This document shows, piece after piece, positions 1 through 10,658 of a stretch of DNA of 64,000 bases (position 1 is its first letter; every line of letters starts with the position of its first letter). The notes below the pieces were generated by a model. The model made no database searches, was not told the DNA's origin, and saw only the letters and a list, made by a program, of their open reading frames with translations. The position numbers were made by a program, and so were the translations under genes. The DNA lies in NCBI RefSeq assembly GCF_910594005.1, contig NC_057845.1, positions 4,808,001-4,872,000 on the forward strand, given 5' to 3'. This stretch comes from Cervus elaphus (Eukaryota > Chordata > Mammalia > Artiodactyla > Cervidae).

Positions 1-238
1 GTTCTCTAAATCTGTGGCTCTCTTTCTGTTGTTTTGTAAGCTCATTCGTATCATTTCTTTTTAGTTCCACATATAAATGATGTCATTCAATATTTCTCTT
101 TCTCTGTCTGACTTACTTCACTGAGTATGACAATCTCTAGGTCCATCCATGTTGCTACAAATTGCATTATTTCATTCTTTTTAGTGGCTGAGTAATACTC
201 CATTGTATATGTGTATCACATCTTCTTTATCCATTCAT
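1..238 (-). mobile_element. L1 LINE 3' end (ruminant type), cut by window edge
   Basis: Antisense L1 end: phrases such as 'ggtccatccatgttgc' and 'gagtaatactccattg' are the complement of the end of L1 ORF2 and 3' UTR. It continues beyond the left edge. No open frame remains. Similar antisense L1 ends recur at 7018, 31793, 55975 and 57100. Confidence 0.8.
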
Positions 239-1599
239 AAGAGCTAGTTTTTACTGAGCACTTTCCATGTGCCCAGCTTTCTCCTATGTGATGCTAGCTG
301 AGATTCTTTGTGCCCAAATCCTTCTGGGATAAAGCTAGATTTCACCTTATCAAAGAAATGGAATGGGTTTTTGGTACATAAGTCATCATCTGCTGACAAA
401 CTTGGCTTTGGCTCTATTACAGCCTTTTTTTGTCCAAACAGATTCTCAAAACAATTGAACACAGTGTGGGTTCCTCTCTGTTCCTCCCATATTCTACCCA
501 AAAGTAGCTATTAAGCCCTAATCTGAAATTATTCAAGGATTCAACTTCCTGCCAAAAGACTCAACTTTCCAGCTTCATTTGATTTCTTTCCTGCCTTGTA
601 GAAATTTACTGCAATTGAGTCACTTTGCAAGAAACTTACATGCCAGAGTATTTTGCCCCAAATGGTAACATCACATGATTCCTTACACTCAATACTACCC
701 TAGTGCTGAAAGCTCCTTGGAAATGTGGCACCTGAGGAATGATTTGATCAATGGATAATAACACAAAATCCTCACTGCTTTCTTTCTCCTCTTGTCTGAC
801 CAAACTGCTGCTTGTATAACAGCAAAGTTAGGAACAAGAAGGCATAATCAAGTTCTCCTAGTTAACAACTCTGATAAAAGAACAAGGAAGAAAGAATAAT
901 AATGACCATTGGTTTGGGGATTTTCTGGGGCTTGAGATTACCCAAAACTTCTCCTGCTTTCAGAGGCAGCAGAGAATAGGTTTGCATATATGGTTGGGCA
1001 GGTTGTTCATTGCACAAGAGTCCTGGACCAAGGAGGTAAGCAGAGAGTGAAATCTCTGGACTGAAATCCAGAGACCGAAACCCTACGCTCTGCATGGGGC
1101 TGAAACCTCTATAGTTCCTACAGAGCCATTTAATGGGCTAGCAGCGTTCCCCATTAAAGACATATTCCACAATTCAGCTTTAGGATTAGCATATGAGTGG
1201 GAGGTAGAAAAAGGAAGGCTGATGGGGGAAAAGAGGAACCAGGAATAATGTGTTGCCATTGGGGAGGGGTTGTGGCTAAAGACACAAGACTAAGTCAAGA
1301 CATGATGTGATACTGTGTTTATTGGCTCCCACCAATCCAATGACTTAGTTCAGTAGGAGGCATCTGACAGAGCTGAGAAACCTTAACACTGGGATGGGCT
1401 ATTTTCCAAACATTTCCTGAGTGGCAGGGAGTGTTCTGTCCCCCTGGGACTTGTTTTCCAAGAAAACTTCCAAAGTTTTCTTCTTCCCAAGAGTTTTAGT
1501 CCACTTGAGTTTTCCTCTGTCCCTTTTTATCCTGCCATTGAGGCCGGGCTCCCCCATCATTGTAGGCATGGCACACCATTCCTTCCTGGGGTTAACAGC
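239..1599. other. Unassigned non-repetitive DNA
   Basis: No gene, young SINE or LINE is visible. The first 60 bases ('tttactgagcactttccatgtgcc') faintly resemble an inverted MIR. Open frames are under 90 codons with no recognisable product. The rest is ordinary AT-leaning unique sequence. Confidence 0.5.
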
Positions 1600-1830
1600 C
1601 CATGGTGGTGCTCTGGAGATGGCAATTTGTAATGTAAAGAGCCTGAATTGTTTGTTTAACAGTCAAGTGACAAATTATTTAATTAGCACATATGCCATTT
1701 GTCTCCACAGCTGTGATCATCAGTACTAATTGCAAAGCAGTCTTAATTTATTGTAGATATATTGCTCCATGATGCTAATGTGGTCATTACCAATGGCCAT
1801 TATGCCCTGTATCATGTTTGGAAATGAGAG
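1600..1830. promoter_or_regulatory. Candidate conserved non-coding element
   Basis: Unique, repeat-free sequence with several TAAT-core homeodomain-type sites ('atttaattagcac', 'gtactaattgcaaag', 'gatgctaatgtggtcatt') and 'gaccaatggcc'-like and 'caatggccattatgcc' motifs, in a region avoided by SINEs. No coding potential. This composition is typical of vertebrate developmental enhancers, but conservation is inferred from texture, not measured. Confidence 0.35.
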
Positions 1831-2222
1831 CGATTCCGCCACATGGGGAAAACCACACTTCTCATCCTGGCCAGTACACACAGCCATTCCTGTCTCCAGC
1901 CCCTGAAGGATTCAAAAGAGCAGCACTCCTTTGGAAATCTTTCCAGCTGCACTTTTGAGGATCAGAGCTTGGACCAGGTTACCATAGGGAGCCTGTACCT
2001 GCTTCCACCTGCCCACCGGCAGACAAAGGACAACGTGGACCCAGGCCATGGCCAGCCAAGAGATTTGCCTTCCCCGTCCTGTCCACCCACCACTTGCAGA
2101 GGAGAGCTCCTCTTTCCCTCTATCCTTAATCAGATATGCGTCACAGTCCCACAAAGGGGAGCCTCACAGCAGAGTGCTCATCTTGGGGCAAATCCTGGAA
2201 GCAGCCTATTTAAAGACACCCT
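1831..2222. other. Unassigned unique DNA
   Basis: No recognised repeat. A plus-strand frame stays open from 1843 across this stretch and into the following SINE (159 codons), but its peptide is unlike any family I know and its end is SINE-encoded, so I treat it as chance. Confidence 0.45.
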
Positions 2223-2344
2223 GGACTTCCCTGGTGATCCAGTGGTTAAGACTCCAAGCATCCAATACAGAGGACACAGGTTCGATCCTAGGTCGCACAT
2301 ACTGCATACCACAGCCGACTAAACAAATAAGAAACAAACAAACA
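2223..2344 (+). mobile_element. CHR-type tRNA-derived SINE, short copy
   Basis: Starts 'ggacttccctggtgatcc', carries the B-box-like 'aggttcgatccta' of the tRNA-derived head and ends in an A-rich tail of 'aaacaaat' units. Much shorter than the copy at 19287, lacking most of the tRNA-unrelated body. Confidence 0.8.
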
Positions 2345-2883
2345 CCAGTGACCAAAATAGCAATCTAATACCTGGGCAAACAGGAGCTGTAGCCGTGACT
2401 GCTGCTGCAGGTGGGGGCCTTGACAGGGGTGGGGTCAGGGCAGACAAAGAGGGTGCATGTTCTCAACTGGGGAAGAAGTGGCTTTATCCCCAAATCTCCC
2501 ATTAAGCGCAGGATCTACCTCTGAGGAGTTTGGTTTAGAAACGTGGTCCCAATAAAATGATGCCCAAATCCATTGGAGGAGATGCTGTGGAGACCAGGAA
2601 GTAAGGACAACCTCTCTCTGTCTGGCAGCCCTGCTGTTGTCTCCTAGTTTAAGCTGGAAGTTAGAGGAGAGTCTTTTTGCACAGCTGGGGCATGGGAACC
2701 ACATGTTCACCAGCCAGGCTAATTAGCCATTTTTTTGGAAAGCAGCTACCCATCTATTTTCTCATTATCCTCTTAACACTCTGGGATGCAGGCCGAAGAG
2801 GCTGCCTCCCTGACAGGTGAGGGGGTGGGGCTGGGGGAGTAGGAGGGAGTGGCCAGCTCCGGGGCCCCAGAGGGGAAGGGATG

Positions 2884-2955
2884 GGGTTGCCAGATAAAAT
2901 ACAGGACATCCAGTTAAATGTGGGGTGCTGACAAACCTCACATCACTTTTTAGTA
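2884..2955. repeat. Possible old DNA-transposon fragment (MER-type palindrome arm)
   Basis: 'ggttgccagataaaatacag' followed by 'catccagttaaat' matches one arm of a common palindromic mammalian repeat. Only one arm is present. Family name uncertain. Confidence 0.45.
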
Positions 2956-3570
2956 CCCGTTCTTTAACTGCAGTCCAGATTGAACTGGGCATCCTTCTTT
3001 AGTTGCTCCATCTGGCATTTCCTGGATGAGAAGAGGATGGAGAAGAGGACAAAGGACATGTCTTTCTCAATTCTCTGTTTGGGGTAGGGGACCCCGCCTG
3101 CCTCCAGCCACAAACCCCACAGGAGAAACCCTGAAGCTGAGGTCCTCCTGAGAGACCCCTGTAGCCACCTGGAGGTTGAGCTGGCAACCCAGAAGGACTT
3201 CCCAGGGCCCATTGAGATCCAGGCAATGCTTCCTTTTGAAGTCTGGGCCTCTCCACCTCCACCGCCATGTCAGGGTCGGTGGGCAGGAGCCTGGTTCCCT
3301 GGGCGTGTTTCCCCAGTCACTATCTCAGATAAAAGGCTTTATTAAATCAGGCAAACGTCAACCCCACCGCTCAGGAATAAGTTAACCGGACGACAGGGGT
3401 GGGCAGTTAAAAGTCCCCTGGTGGTTAGCATCAGCATAAAGGGGCCCGGGAGGGTGCAGGCGGTGGGGCCACTAGCCAGGCCCGGGCCCTACTTTGCAGG
3501 TGACCACTGGTCAGAGCTCTGTCAGCTGTGCCTGGACCCCAGACGGCAAATTAAAAACAGCAAATGTAGC
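2956..3570. other. Unassigned GC-moderate unique DNA
   Basis: No recognised repeat or gene. 3440-3540 is locally GC-rich, with a near-palindromic pair 'gcccggg'/'cccgggc' at about 3444 and 3481, but far too short to be called a CpG island. Confidence 0.45.
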
Positions 3571-3658
3571 TCTATTCTCTTTTTTCTTTTCCTTCCCCCC
3601 CGACCCACACTTCCCACCCCCTCTTTTGCCCCTTTTTTCCTTTTTTTTTCTTTTTTTG
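3571..3658 (+). repeat. Polypyrimidine tract
   Basis: About 88 bases almost entirely C and T on the plus strand, broken only by a few A/G residues near 3602-3628. Directly precedes the candidate conserved element at 3661. Confidence 0.85.
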
Positions 3659-3660
3659 TC

Positions 3661-4130
3661 AATGCGGAATACAAGGCCACTGCCAAAAACATATCCCACA
3701 CAATCAAACATCAGATGGTGACTCCTTTCCCACAGCTTGTGTGAGTGAAAACAGTGAAATTATACCCATGTTTTAGCGGCGAATCCCCTGGTGTTCTAGT
3801 GGAGCCCGGCCCCGCTCTGGCTCTTGTTCGCTGCTTTTTGTTCCTGTCTTCGCAGTGTTTTTAGCGCTGGACACCATTCAGGCTTCATTCAGCATTGTAT
3901 GTCACTTCACATATGGTTCATCCGCTCCAAATGTGTGCATGTACCCAGAAAATGCAGCTTTTCATTATGTATTCTCTATGTAACAGAAAAGATTAAGATA
4001 TAAGCCTGGTGAATGCGGCAGGAATTAGTTGGACAGATGAATAAGGGAAAAATGAATCTAGAATGATGGTGGATTTGGTCTAATGATTGTGGGAGGGCGG
4101 TAAGAACTTGCTGGTAGGTTTCAGCCCTTT
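3661..4130. promoter_or_regulatory. Candidate conserved non-coding element
   Basis: Repeat-free block with no coding frame. It contains 'caatcaaacatcagatggtg' (E-box next to a PBX/MEIS-like site), 'ttcatccgctccaaatgtg', 'gcagcttttcattatgtatt' and 'gaatgcggcaggaattag'. Density of unbroken short motifs and absence of insertions suggest constraint; this is inference from texture only. Confidence 0.35.
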
Positions 4131-5989
4131 TAATCCCAGGCTGTGTGTGTATTTTGGCAGGAGAAATGCTTCCTCAGAACTCCATCTCGAAGGGTACAGT
4201 CAGAGGCACAGGCGTGCACACACAGACACAAACCACTTTAACCTGAGTGGATGAACAGCTTCCACGAGGAGACCAGGCCCTCCGTCCTAAAAGTCTTCCG
4301 ACTTTCTGCGGAAGTACCGGATTTGGTATTTCAACATTCAGCTTTAAAAACAAATTAAAGGGGGAGGCCTGCTTGGTAATGATGATGCTTATCCTTTTGT
4401 TTCCATTTTATTTTATTTGTTTAGACTGAAAGAAAGGATCCAGGCCCAGAAAGGCCAACTCTCTAAAATGGATTTGATTTTAAACAGTCAACAAAAGCAA
4501 AAATGTTCTTAGGTGCTATTTACATCAGCACCCAAATTAGAAAAAGGCGTGGGGTAGAAAAAGACTTTAGTCATTTAAAATGCATAAACTCGGTGTCTTT
4601 GGAGACTAACACTGGTCAGTTAGAAGCCTTGGTTGACACAGTAGAGTTTTCCATCAGCATTTGCAAAAGATGCTTGTGTTTCCTATCATTGTTTTCTGGC
4701 TTAATAGGAAGCCAGGAGGGAGAAAATTGAGATTTAGGCTTACTTACTTCCTACCATGGTTTCCAGAGAAAGATTCTCTCTCTCTCTTTTTTTTTTTTTG
4801 GCTCCAGCCAATTTTGATTGAAAATCAAGATTTGCATCACAATAGAGATATTTCAAAAGTGTAAATACAAAAGGCTACAACTTCAGAGACCTCTTGGTCA
4901 CATGTGTTGGTCTCTGGCACATCTCATAAAGTCGCTGGGAAGGGGCTGTTTTCCGAGTCCACCCAGAGAAGACTCTGCTTGCTGAAAAATGCACACACAG
5001 GCTCTTCTGGAAACTCATATGTGACTACTTCATGTGCGGGAGGGGAGCATAGCAACACTTCAGCTTTTGAGGATCCCCTGTTTACAGAATTTAATTCACA
5101 GATATTTTTGGTGAGTGGAAAGAGAGCACTGTAGACCCTTTGATTAATTCACATAAAAAATAAGCCTTTTAGAGTTTAACGAAATCAGACAAAAACTATT
5201 TTTTTGTGTTATTGTACAATCTCTATGTTTTGGTATTCCTTGCATGATTGTGGGCCAAATATTTGAGAAATCCCTTTATTTGGGTGAAAAAATATACACA
5301 TAGCCAAACCACATTTAACGAATGAGAAGTAGTATCTTTTAATTTAAATGACTTTTCATTAAAATTGACTTCATTTTCATTTTTCCCCATGATGTGATCA
5401 GCATTTAGTGATTTAGCTATCTGATTTATATTACTCTCATATAAATGTTAACAGTTTCAGAGTTTCTTTCCATAACTAAAAATGCCAGATTTTCCCAAAT
5501 TTTTTTACCCTTTCCTACCATATTTTCACACTCATGTGACAACTATCTTCAAAGCAAAAAAAGAAAAAAATTATTTGAGGCTCCAAGTTCTATTTTTCTT
5601 TGCCTAGCCCAGGATTTGGACACAGTGAAAAACAAAACACAAGGCATCAATTAAAAATACCATTCAATTTCATACCATTTTTAGATAAGTTGGTGTCTTT
5701 TAGTAATGCCTTAGTGGGGGGAAATGCTGATATGTGTCCTGTTTTCTTATTTAATGTGAAATTTGACCTACTGGAGCTATTTTCCCCCTGGGCATTTGTT
5801 TGGAAAGTAACGACCTTGCATGGATCCAGCAGGACTAATAGGACTAAAACCTAGTTCCTGCATCTTGGTTTAGTTGTTTATTTTCACACAATTCCTATTA
5901 TATCCTTTCTTTCTGGTCCCTAAAAAGACACCCAGGGAAGTTTCAAATCTTTCCTTCAGCTTGGATAACCTGGTATCCTTTTCCACAAC
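4131..5989. other. Long unique AT-rich stretch without young repeats
   Basis: No SINE, LINE or gene recognised over about 1.9 kb except a short TC/T run at 4774-4799. Several stretches (for example 5140-5460) are AT-rich with TAAT-type words. Open frames are all under 90 codons. Confidence 0.5.
4774..4799 (+). repeat. (TC)n followed by T run
   Basis: Seven CT units running into about 13 T residues; simple slippage tract, no sign that it is a SINE tail. Confidence 0.8.
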
Positions 5990-6330
5990 ACTTTTTTTTT
6001 CCACAATGGGAAGTGTTTCCATGTGAAACAGTTTACTTCTACATAATAAGCGCACAGTCTCTTTTTTTAATCTCAGAAAATTCTATTGCATTTTACAATC
6101 TCCACACACACGCTGGGGTTGCTGTAAATAAACCAGGAAAACTGCTGTTGGCAGAAAACTTAGATCATAATTTGCCTGACAGAACAAAACGGCCAGGCCT
6201 TCTGGCTTTGTCCTCGTGTATGTTGGGGGGTTATTATCAGTGTCGTGGCTTTCTGTGCTAAATACAGGGCTGGACCGTGGAAAATCAAAAAACAAACTGG
6301 CATTCGGAAGGGCAATAACTTTTCTCGAAC
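5990..6330. promoter_or_regulatory. Candidate conserved non-coding element (weak)
   Basis: Repeat-free. Contains 'gctgtaaataaaccagg' (forkhead-like), 'agatcataatttgcctgac', 'gggggttattatcag' and 'ggcaataacttttctcg'. No coding frame of note. Weaker case than the 1600 or 39250 blocks. Confidence 0.25.
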
Positions 6331-7017
6331 ATGGGAGGAATCTACCAGTCGCCTATTATTCCGGACTTACTTCTGCTTCTCTACGTCTTCCAGGGTAACA
6401 GATGAAGACGGGTCACCCACCTTCAGCCTTGCAGCGTAAGAAAGCAACAGAAGACTTCTCTCCAGGAATTAGAAAAGGAAACCTGTTTGCTTTTCAAGTC
6501 TCGAGTCCCTCCCATAGAGATGAAAGGGAAATTAGAGTGAGTTACCTCCATGGAATCGCCAAAGTGAAAAGCAGGTCGCTTTATCTGGGCTCTTCAGAGC
6601 TCTTTAAGGCTTGAAGGTCTGGATTGAAGTCAGTATAATACTTTCATTCACTAAGTCAAGATTAATAGCACTGGTGTTGTGTCCTTGGGGGAGAACCTAT
6701 TTCCAGAAGGCATTTGGAAATAGAGATTGTCTTGCTTTGAGTCATTTCCTCCGGAGCACACATCAGAAAAATGGATTTCATTTCCCCAGAATGATTTTTT
6801 TTGGCATCTGATTTAAATTCACTAAGTCGTTTCTCGCATAGAACCACGTTTCCCTACCTCTCATCTTTATGCCTCAGATAGAGCTGTTTTTTACTGTCTC
6901 TCCTGTCCTCAGTATAACACTTTCAGAAACAGTCACTGAGTGATATTCTGCCCTCCTTTCTAAGTCACTTTGTTTTGTCTGTGTGTGTTTCCTGACTACA
7001 GAATTCCATCTTGTTTA
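6331..7017. other. Unassigned unique DNA
   Basis: No gene, tandem repeat or recognised transposon. Ends where an antisense L1 begins. Confidence 0.5.
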
Positions 7018-7404
7018 ATTGGGTGATCTACAGTGTTATGTTAGTTGCTGCTGTTCAGCAAAGCGAATCAGGTGTCTGTGTACACATGTCCACTCTTTCT
7101 AGATTCTTCTCCCGCATAGGCTGTCACAGAGCGCTGAGCAGAGTTCCCTGTGCATACAGTAGGTCCGTGTTATCTATTGTATACCTAGCAGCGTGTGTGT
7201 GTCAGTCCCAGTATCCCAGTTTATCCCGCCTTCCCTTCCCCTCGGTAACCGTAAGTTTGTCTTCTACATCTGTGACTTGATTTCTGCTTTGTATCTTTTT
7301 ATTTATTTTATAAGGATAAATAAGCTTCTTTCTGTGTGTGTGTGTTTTTCTTTTTAGATTTCAAATATAAGCAATACTGTATGATTCTTGTCTTTCCCTG
7401 TCTG
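7018..7404 (-). mobile_element. L1 LINE 3' UTR fragment (ruminant type)
   Basis: Antisense L1 3' UTR: 'gttcagcaaagcgaatcagg', 'tccctgtgcatacagtag' and, toward the right end, 'gtctttccctgtctg'. A (TG)n stretch lies at 7333-7344. Strongly decayed, non-coding. Confidence 0.8.
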
Positions 7405-8907
7405 TTAAAGTCACCATATTTTTAAGCTTCAAGCTCATCCTTCTGTGACACCCCCAGGGTTTCCATAACAATATCTGAGATAGCCATATTTTGGACCAGA
7501 AATAAAACCTAAGTTTCTTTTCAAACATGTTTTAAAGTACAATTGGAGGGGAATCACTTGGAAATAAAACCAATTTGATAGTAAGTTCTCAGCACAAATG
7601 AGATTTCATTTGCGTTCTGCTTTGCCCTAGAGAACAGAATGAAAGAAGAAAAGTGAAAACAGAACCCAAACAGTTACTGAGTGAAGAAGGCAGGAAGGCG
7701 AAGAAGAAATTGGCTTTGGAAAGTTAAGTTCTGACCCTTACACTGCTGCCGACATCCCAAGCCTGACGGCTTCTCTGAGACTCTTAGAGGAACCTCCCAG
7801 GTAAAATTTCAGAAATTTGTTTTCCTTTTGCTGACTTTTACTCTTTCTCTGTATCTGCATGTGGTTCAGTGTTAGTGGCTGCTTTTTTCACGTTGGGAAG
7901 ATTTTTACTCTGAAAAAACCAAAACCCAAAGAGACCGCCTTTCGCCTCGTCAGGAGCCACAGGGCGGGCCATGAAGGTTTCAACGCCGGCTGTGCACTGG
8001 GATGGAAATCTTGAGGAAACAGCCTAATCCCACACAAGCCCCCACTGCAAATTCTGTCCCTCGCATTGTGTTTCCTAACCAGCTCGGGTGAGTACCATAT
8101 TGATCCTAAAAATGGGCAGCATCTTAGCTTACAAGTGCTCTCTTTATGGAGCATGGGGAGCCAAGCCACGGAGCAGGTATTATATTTTAGGGCAAAGACA
8201 GGGACCAAGTGAACCTCTTGGATGGATGTTGCCTGGTGTGTGCGCTCATTATTGTCTGTTGGTTTAGCGTGTCTGTCGGCTGTTTTACTGGTGTCTGATT
8301 AATCCTGCTGGTCACCAGGGGTAAAGCCAGAGTTTCGTCTGATCTAGGAACAAAACTTTTCCTCTCTTGGGAAGAAGGTGGTCTGTCCAGGTCAGGGTAT
8401 GGGTCATTGGAAGGGCAGCCTTAGGGAGCCTGCTGTTTTCACAGCAAACACTTGTTACGATTAGTTTCATATATTAAAAAAAAAGAAAAAGCTAACATGC
8501 AGTGAATTGACATTTTTGTGGGTCCCTTGGTCTGGACGGTGCAATTGTTCTGGAAAACAATGTCAGCATTTTCGTTTGAAAGTGGAGAGTACAACCATAT
8601 TTCAAGCAGCAAAATCGCTGCTTGAAAAAGGAAGATTTCCTTTCCTTCAGTGTCTAGAACTCTAGTCTCCCACTCTGTACTAAATCCAAATATATGAAAT
8701 GAAAATGTAGGAATGAAGGAGGGTTAAATTGAGCAAGACAGCAGCAGCACACACTGACCCAGCCAGCTCCCCAACAGGGCTGACAAATCATTTGCAGAAC
8801 TGCAGTTGGAAGCAGATTCCCTGAGTCTCAGGAAAGATTGCCCTTGGGTTCTGATAGAGAAGTCTAGACACCCTGCAGTGTCCCTTCTATTCTGGTCCCT
8901 CTGAGAG
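7405..8907. other. Unique DNA, 1.5 kb without young repeats
   Basis: No repeat or gene recognised; the longest frame is a 106-codon minus frame at 7888-8208 with no family signature. Closes the SINE-poor first 8.9 kb of the window. Confidence 0.5.
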
Positions 8908-9119
8908 TGAAAAAAAAGTGAAGTCGCTCAGTTGTGTTCGACTCTGCAACTCCATGAACTGTAGCCTACCAGGCTCCTCCATGCATGAAATTTTCCAGGC
9001 AAGAGTACTGGAGTGGGTTGCCATTTCCTTCTCCAGGGGATCATCCCGACCCCAGGATCGATCCTGGGTCTCCCACGTAGCAGGCAGACACTTTACCGTC
9101 TGAGCCACCAGGGAAGCCC
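8908..9119 (-). mobile_element. Bov-tA SINE, near full length
   Basis: Minus-strand copy: A-rich tail complement at left with the BovB-like 'gtcgctcag', tRNA-like head complement at right ending 'gagccaccagggaagcc'. Bov-tA joins a tRNA(Glu)-like head to a body shared with the BovB 3' end and needs BovB enzymes to move (family knowledge). Confidence 0.95.
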
Positions 9120-9714
9120 TCCCTTTGCAATGGAGATGGCAATTCATAGCTGGGTACATATCAGCCTGGAAAAACACCACCATATTTAACAGAATTGCTC
9201 ACAGCCAAGTGTGATCTTGTGACTAAGTTCCAGCTAAAGGCTGAAGGTAGGAATGGTGTACAACTTCCAGAAAGACTCCTTAAAGGAAAGGAAATTCCCT
9301 TCTTTGCTCTCCTTTATTTCCTGCTGACTGCAGATGAAATGGCTGGATGCCTCACACTCTATGAATTTGTGATAAGGAGGCAAAGCAGCCCCCATGACCA
9401 AGAAAACAGAGACATCCCACCACCTCTGGACATATGAGAGAGAAGTGATCTCAGGTCTTTTTCAAGCCACTTTAATTTGGAGGCCTTGGTTTCACACAGA
9501 TGAACTTATTTCTAACAAATGCAGGCACGCAGGGAATTCTCTGTTCTGCCAAGTCTAGATCAAAGTTCGATAACATGCATTTCAATCTGAATCTCTGGAC
9601 TCAACTGGAATGACAAAACGAAAAGATAAATGGGTTCCAAGGGAATCCAGCCCCGGGTGACAAGTTGTCTGGGTCGGAACGCTATTGTGAGCAAAAGCTC
9701 CCCTTGTTTTCTTG
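9120..9714. other. Unassigned unique DNA
   Basis: About 600 bases between two minus-strand Bov-tA copies; no gene or repeat recognised. Confidence 0.5.
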
Positions 9715-9895
9715 TTTCAGTCGCTCAGTCGTGTCTGACTCTTTGTGACCCCGTGGACTGTAGCCTACCAGGTTCCTCTGCCCATGGGGTTTCCCAGGTA
9801 GGAATACAGGAGTGGGTTGCCATTTCCTTTGTTCCCATCCCAGAGATTGATAGTTGGCAGGCGAATTCCTTACCACTGAGCCACCTGGGAAGCCC
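9715..9895 (-). mobile_element. Bov-tA SINE
   Basis: From 'ttcagtcgctcagtcgtg' to 'gagccacctgggaagccc'. Shorter than the previous copy: the segment around the tRNA-like B box is partly lost ('cagagattgatagttggcag'). Confidence 0.95.
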
Positions 9896-10289
9896 AGAGT
9901 TGTCCCTACAGGAAGCCAAGTCACCCAGGAACACTGGTCCTTCAGGTGGATGGTTGTATAGATAAAAAAAATTGATTCTCAACTGTTTTTTTATTTTCTG
10001 CCATTGTTGTAGCTTTGTGCTACTTCTTTATCTGGTTACACAGGCCCTAGAGATACTAGGAAGGGAGATGCTTCAAACACCTTCGGACAAAAATAAGTAA
10101 TAAATAATAAAGGCTAGAGGTCTCCAAAGGTAAATGGTAAATATTTTCAACTTCACTAATTTTCTTTTGTGAAATGGAAAGGACATACATTCAAGAGTTT
10201 TGCTTCCAAAGTCATGTTTTCTACCACAATAAAAACAAGGCTTTCACTGGTGAAAAGAACATGTATAAACCACTGAATCAATGAGCACA
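9896..10289. other. Unassigned AT-rich DNA before an old L1
   Basis: No clear feature; the first recognisable L1M words begin near 10290, though the L1 may start somewhat earlier in a form too diverged to see. Confidence 0.4.
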
Positions 10290-10658
10290 CCTACATGCAA
10301 CAACAGTGGACTTCTATGTGCAAAAGAATGAAGCTGGATCCCGCCTCACTCCATACATAACATTCAATTCAAAATGGATTTATACACCTAAATATGAGAT
10401 AAAATAGAGAACTCTTAGAAGAAAATATAGGGGTAAATCCTTGTGGCCTCGGATTAGACAATGACTTCTTAGACATGACACCAAAAGCACAAACAACCAA
10501 AGGAAAAAATAGACATGTTGGACTACATCAAATTTAAAAGTTTTGTGCTACAGATGTTGCTTTCAAGAAAGTGAAGGACAATCTGGCGGGAGATTGGGAG
10601 AAAATATTTGCAAATCATTTACCTGATAAGGGAAGTATCCAGAAGGCATAAAGAACTC

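Noticed and set aside
1843..2322. 159-codon plus frame considered as an exon
   Set aside because: Its last 30 codons lie in a CHR SINE, there is no splice context and the peptide has no recognisable motif.
3430..3545. CpG island promoter
   Set aside because: Only about 110 bases are GC-rich with few CpGs.
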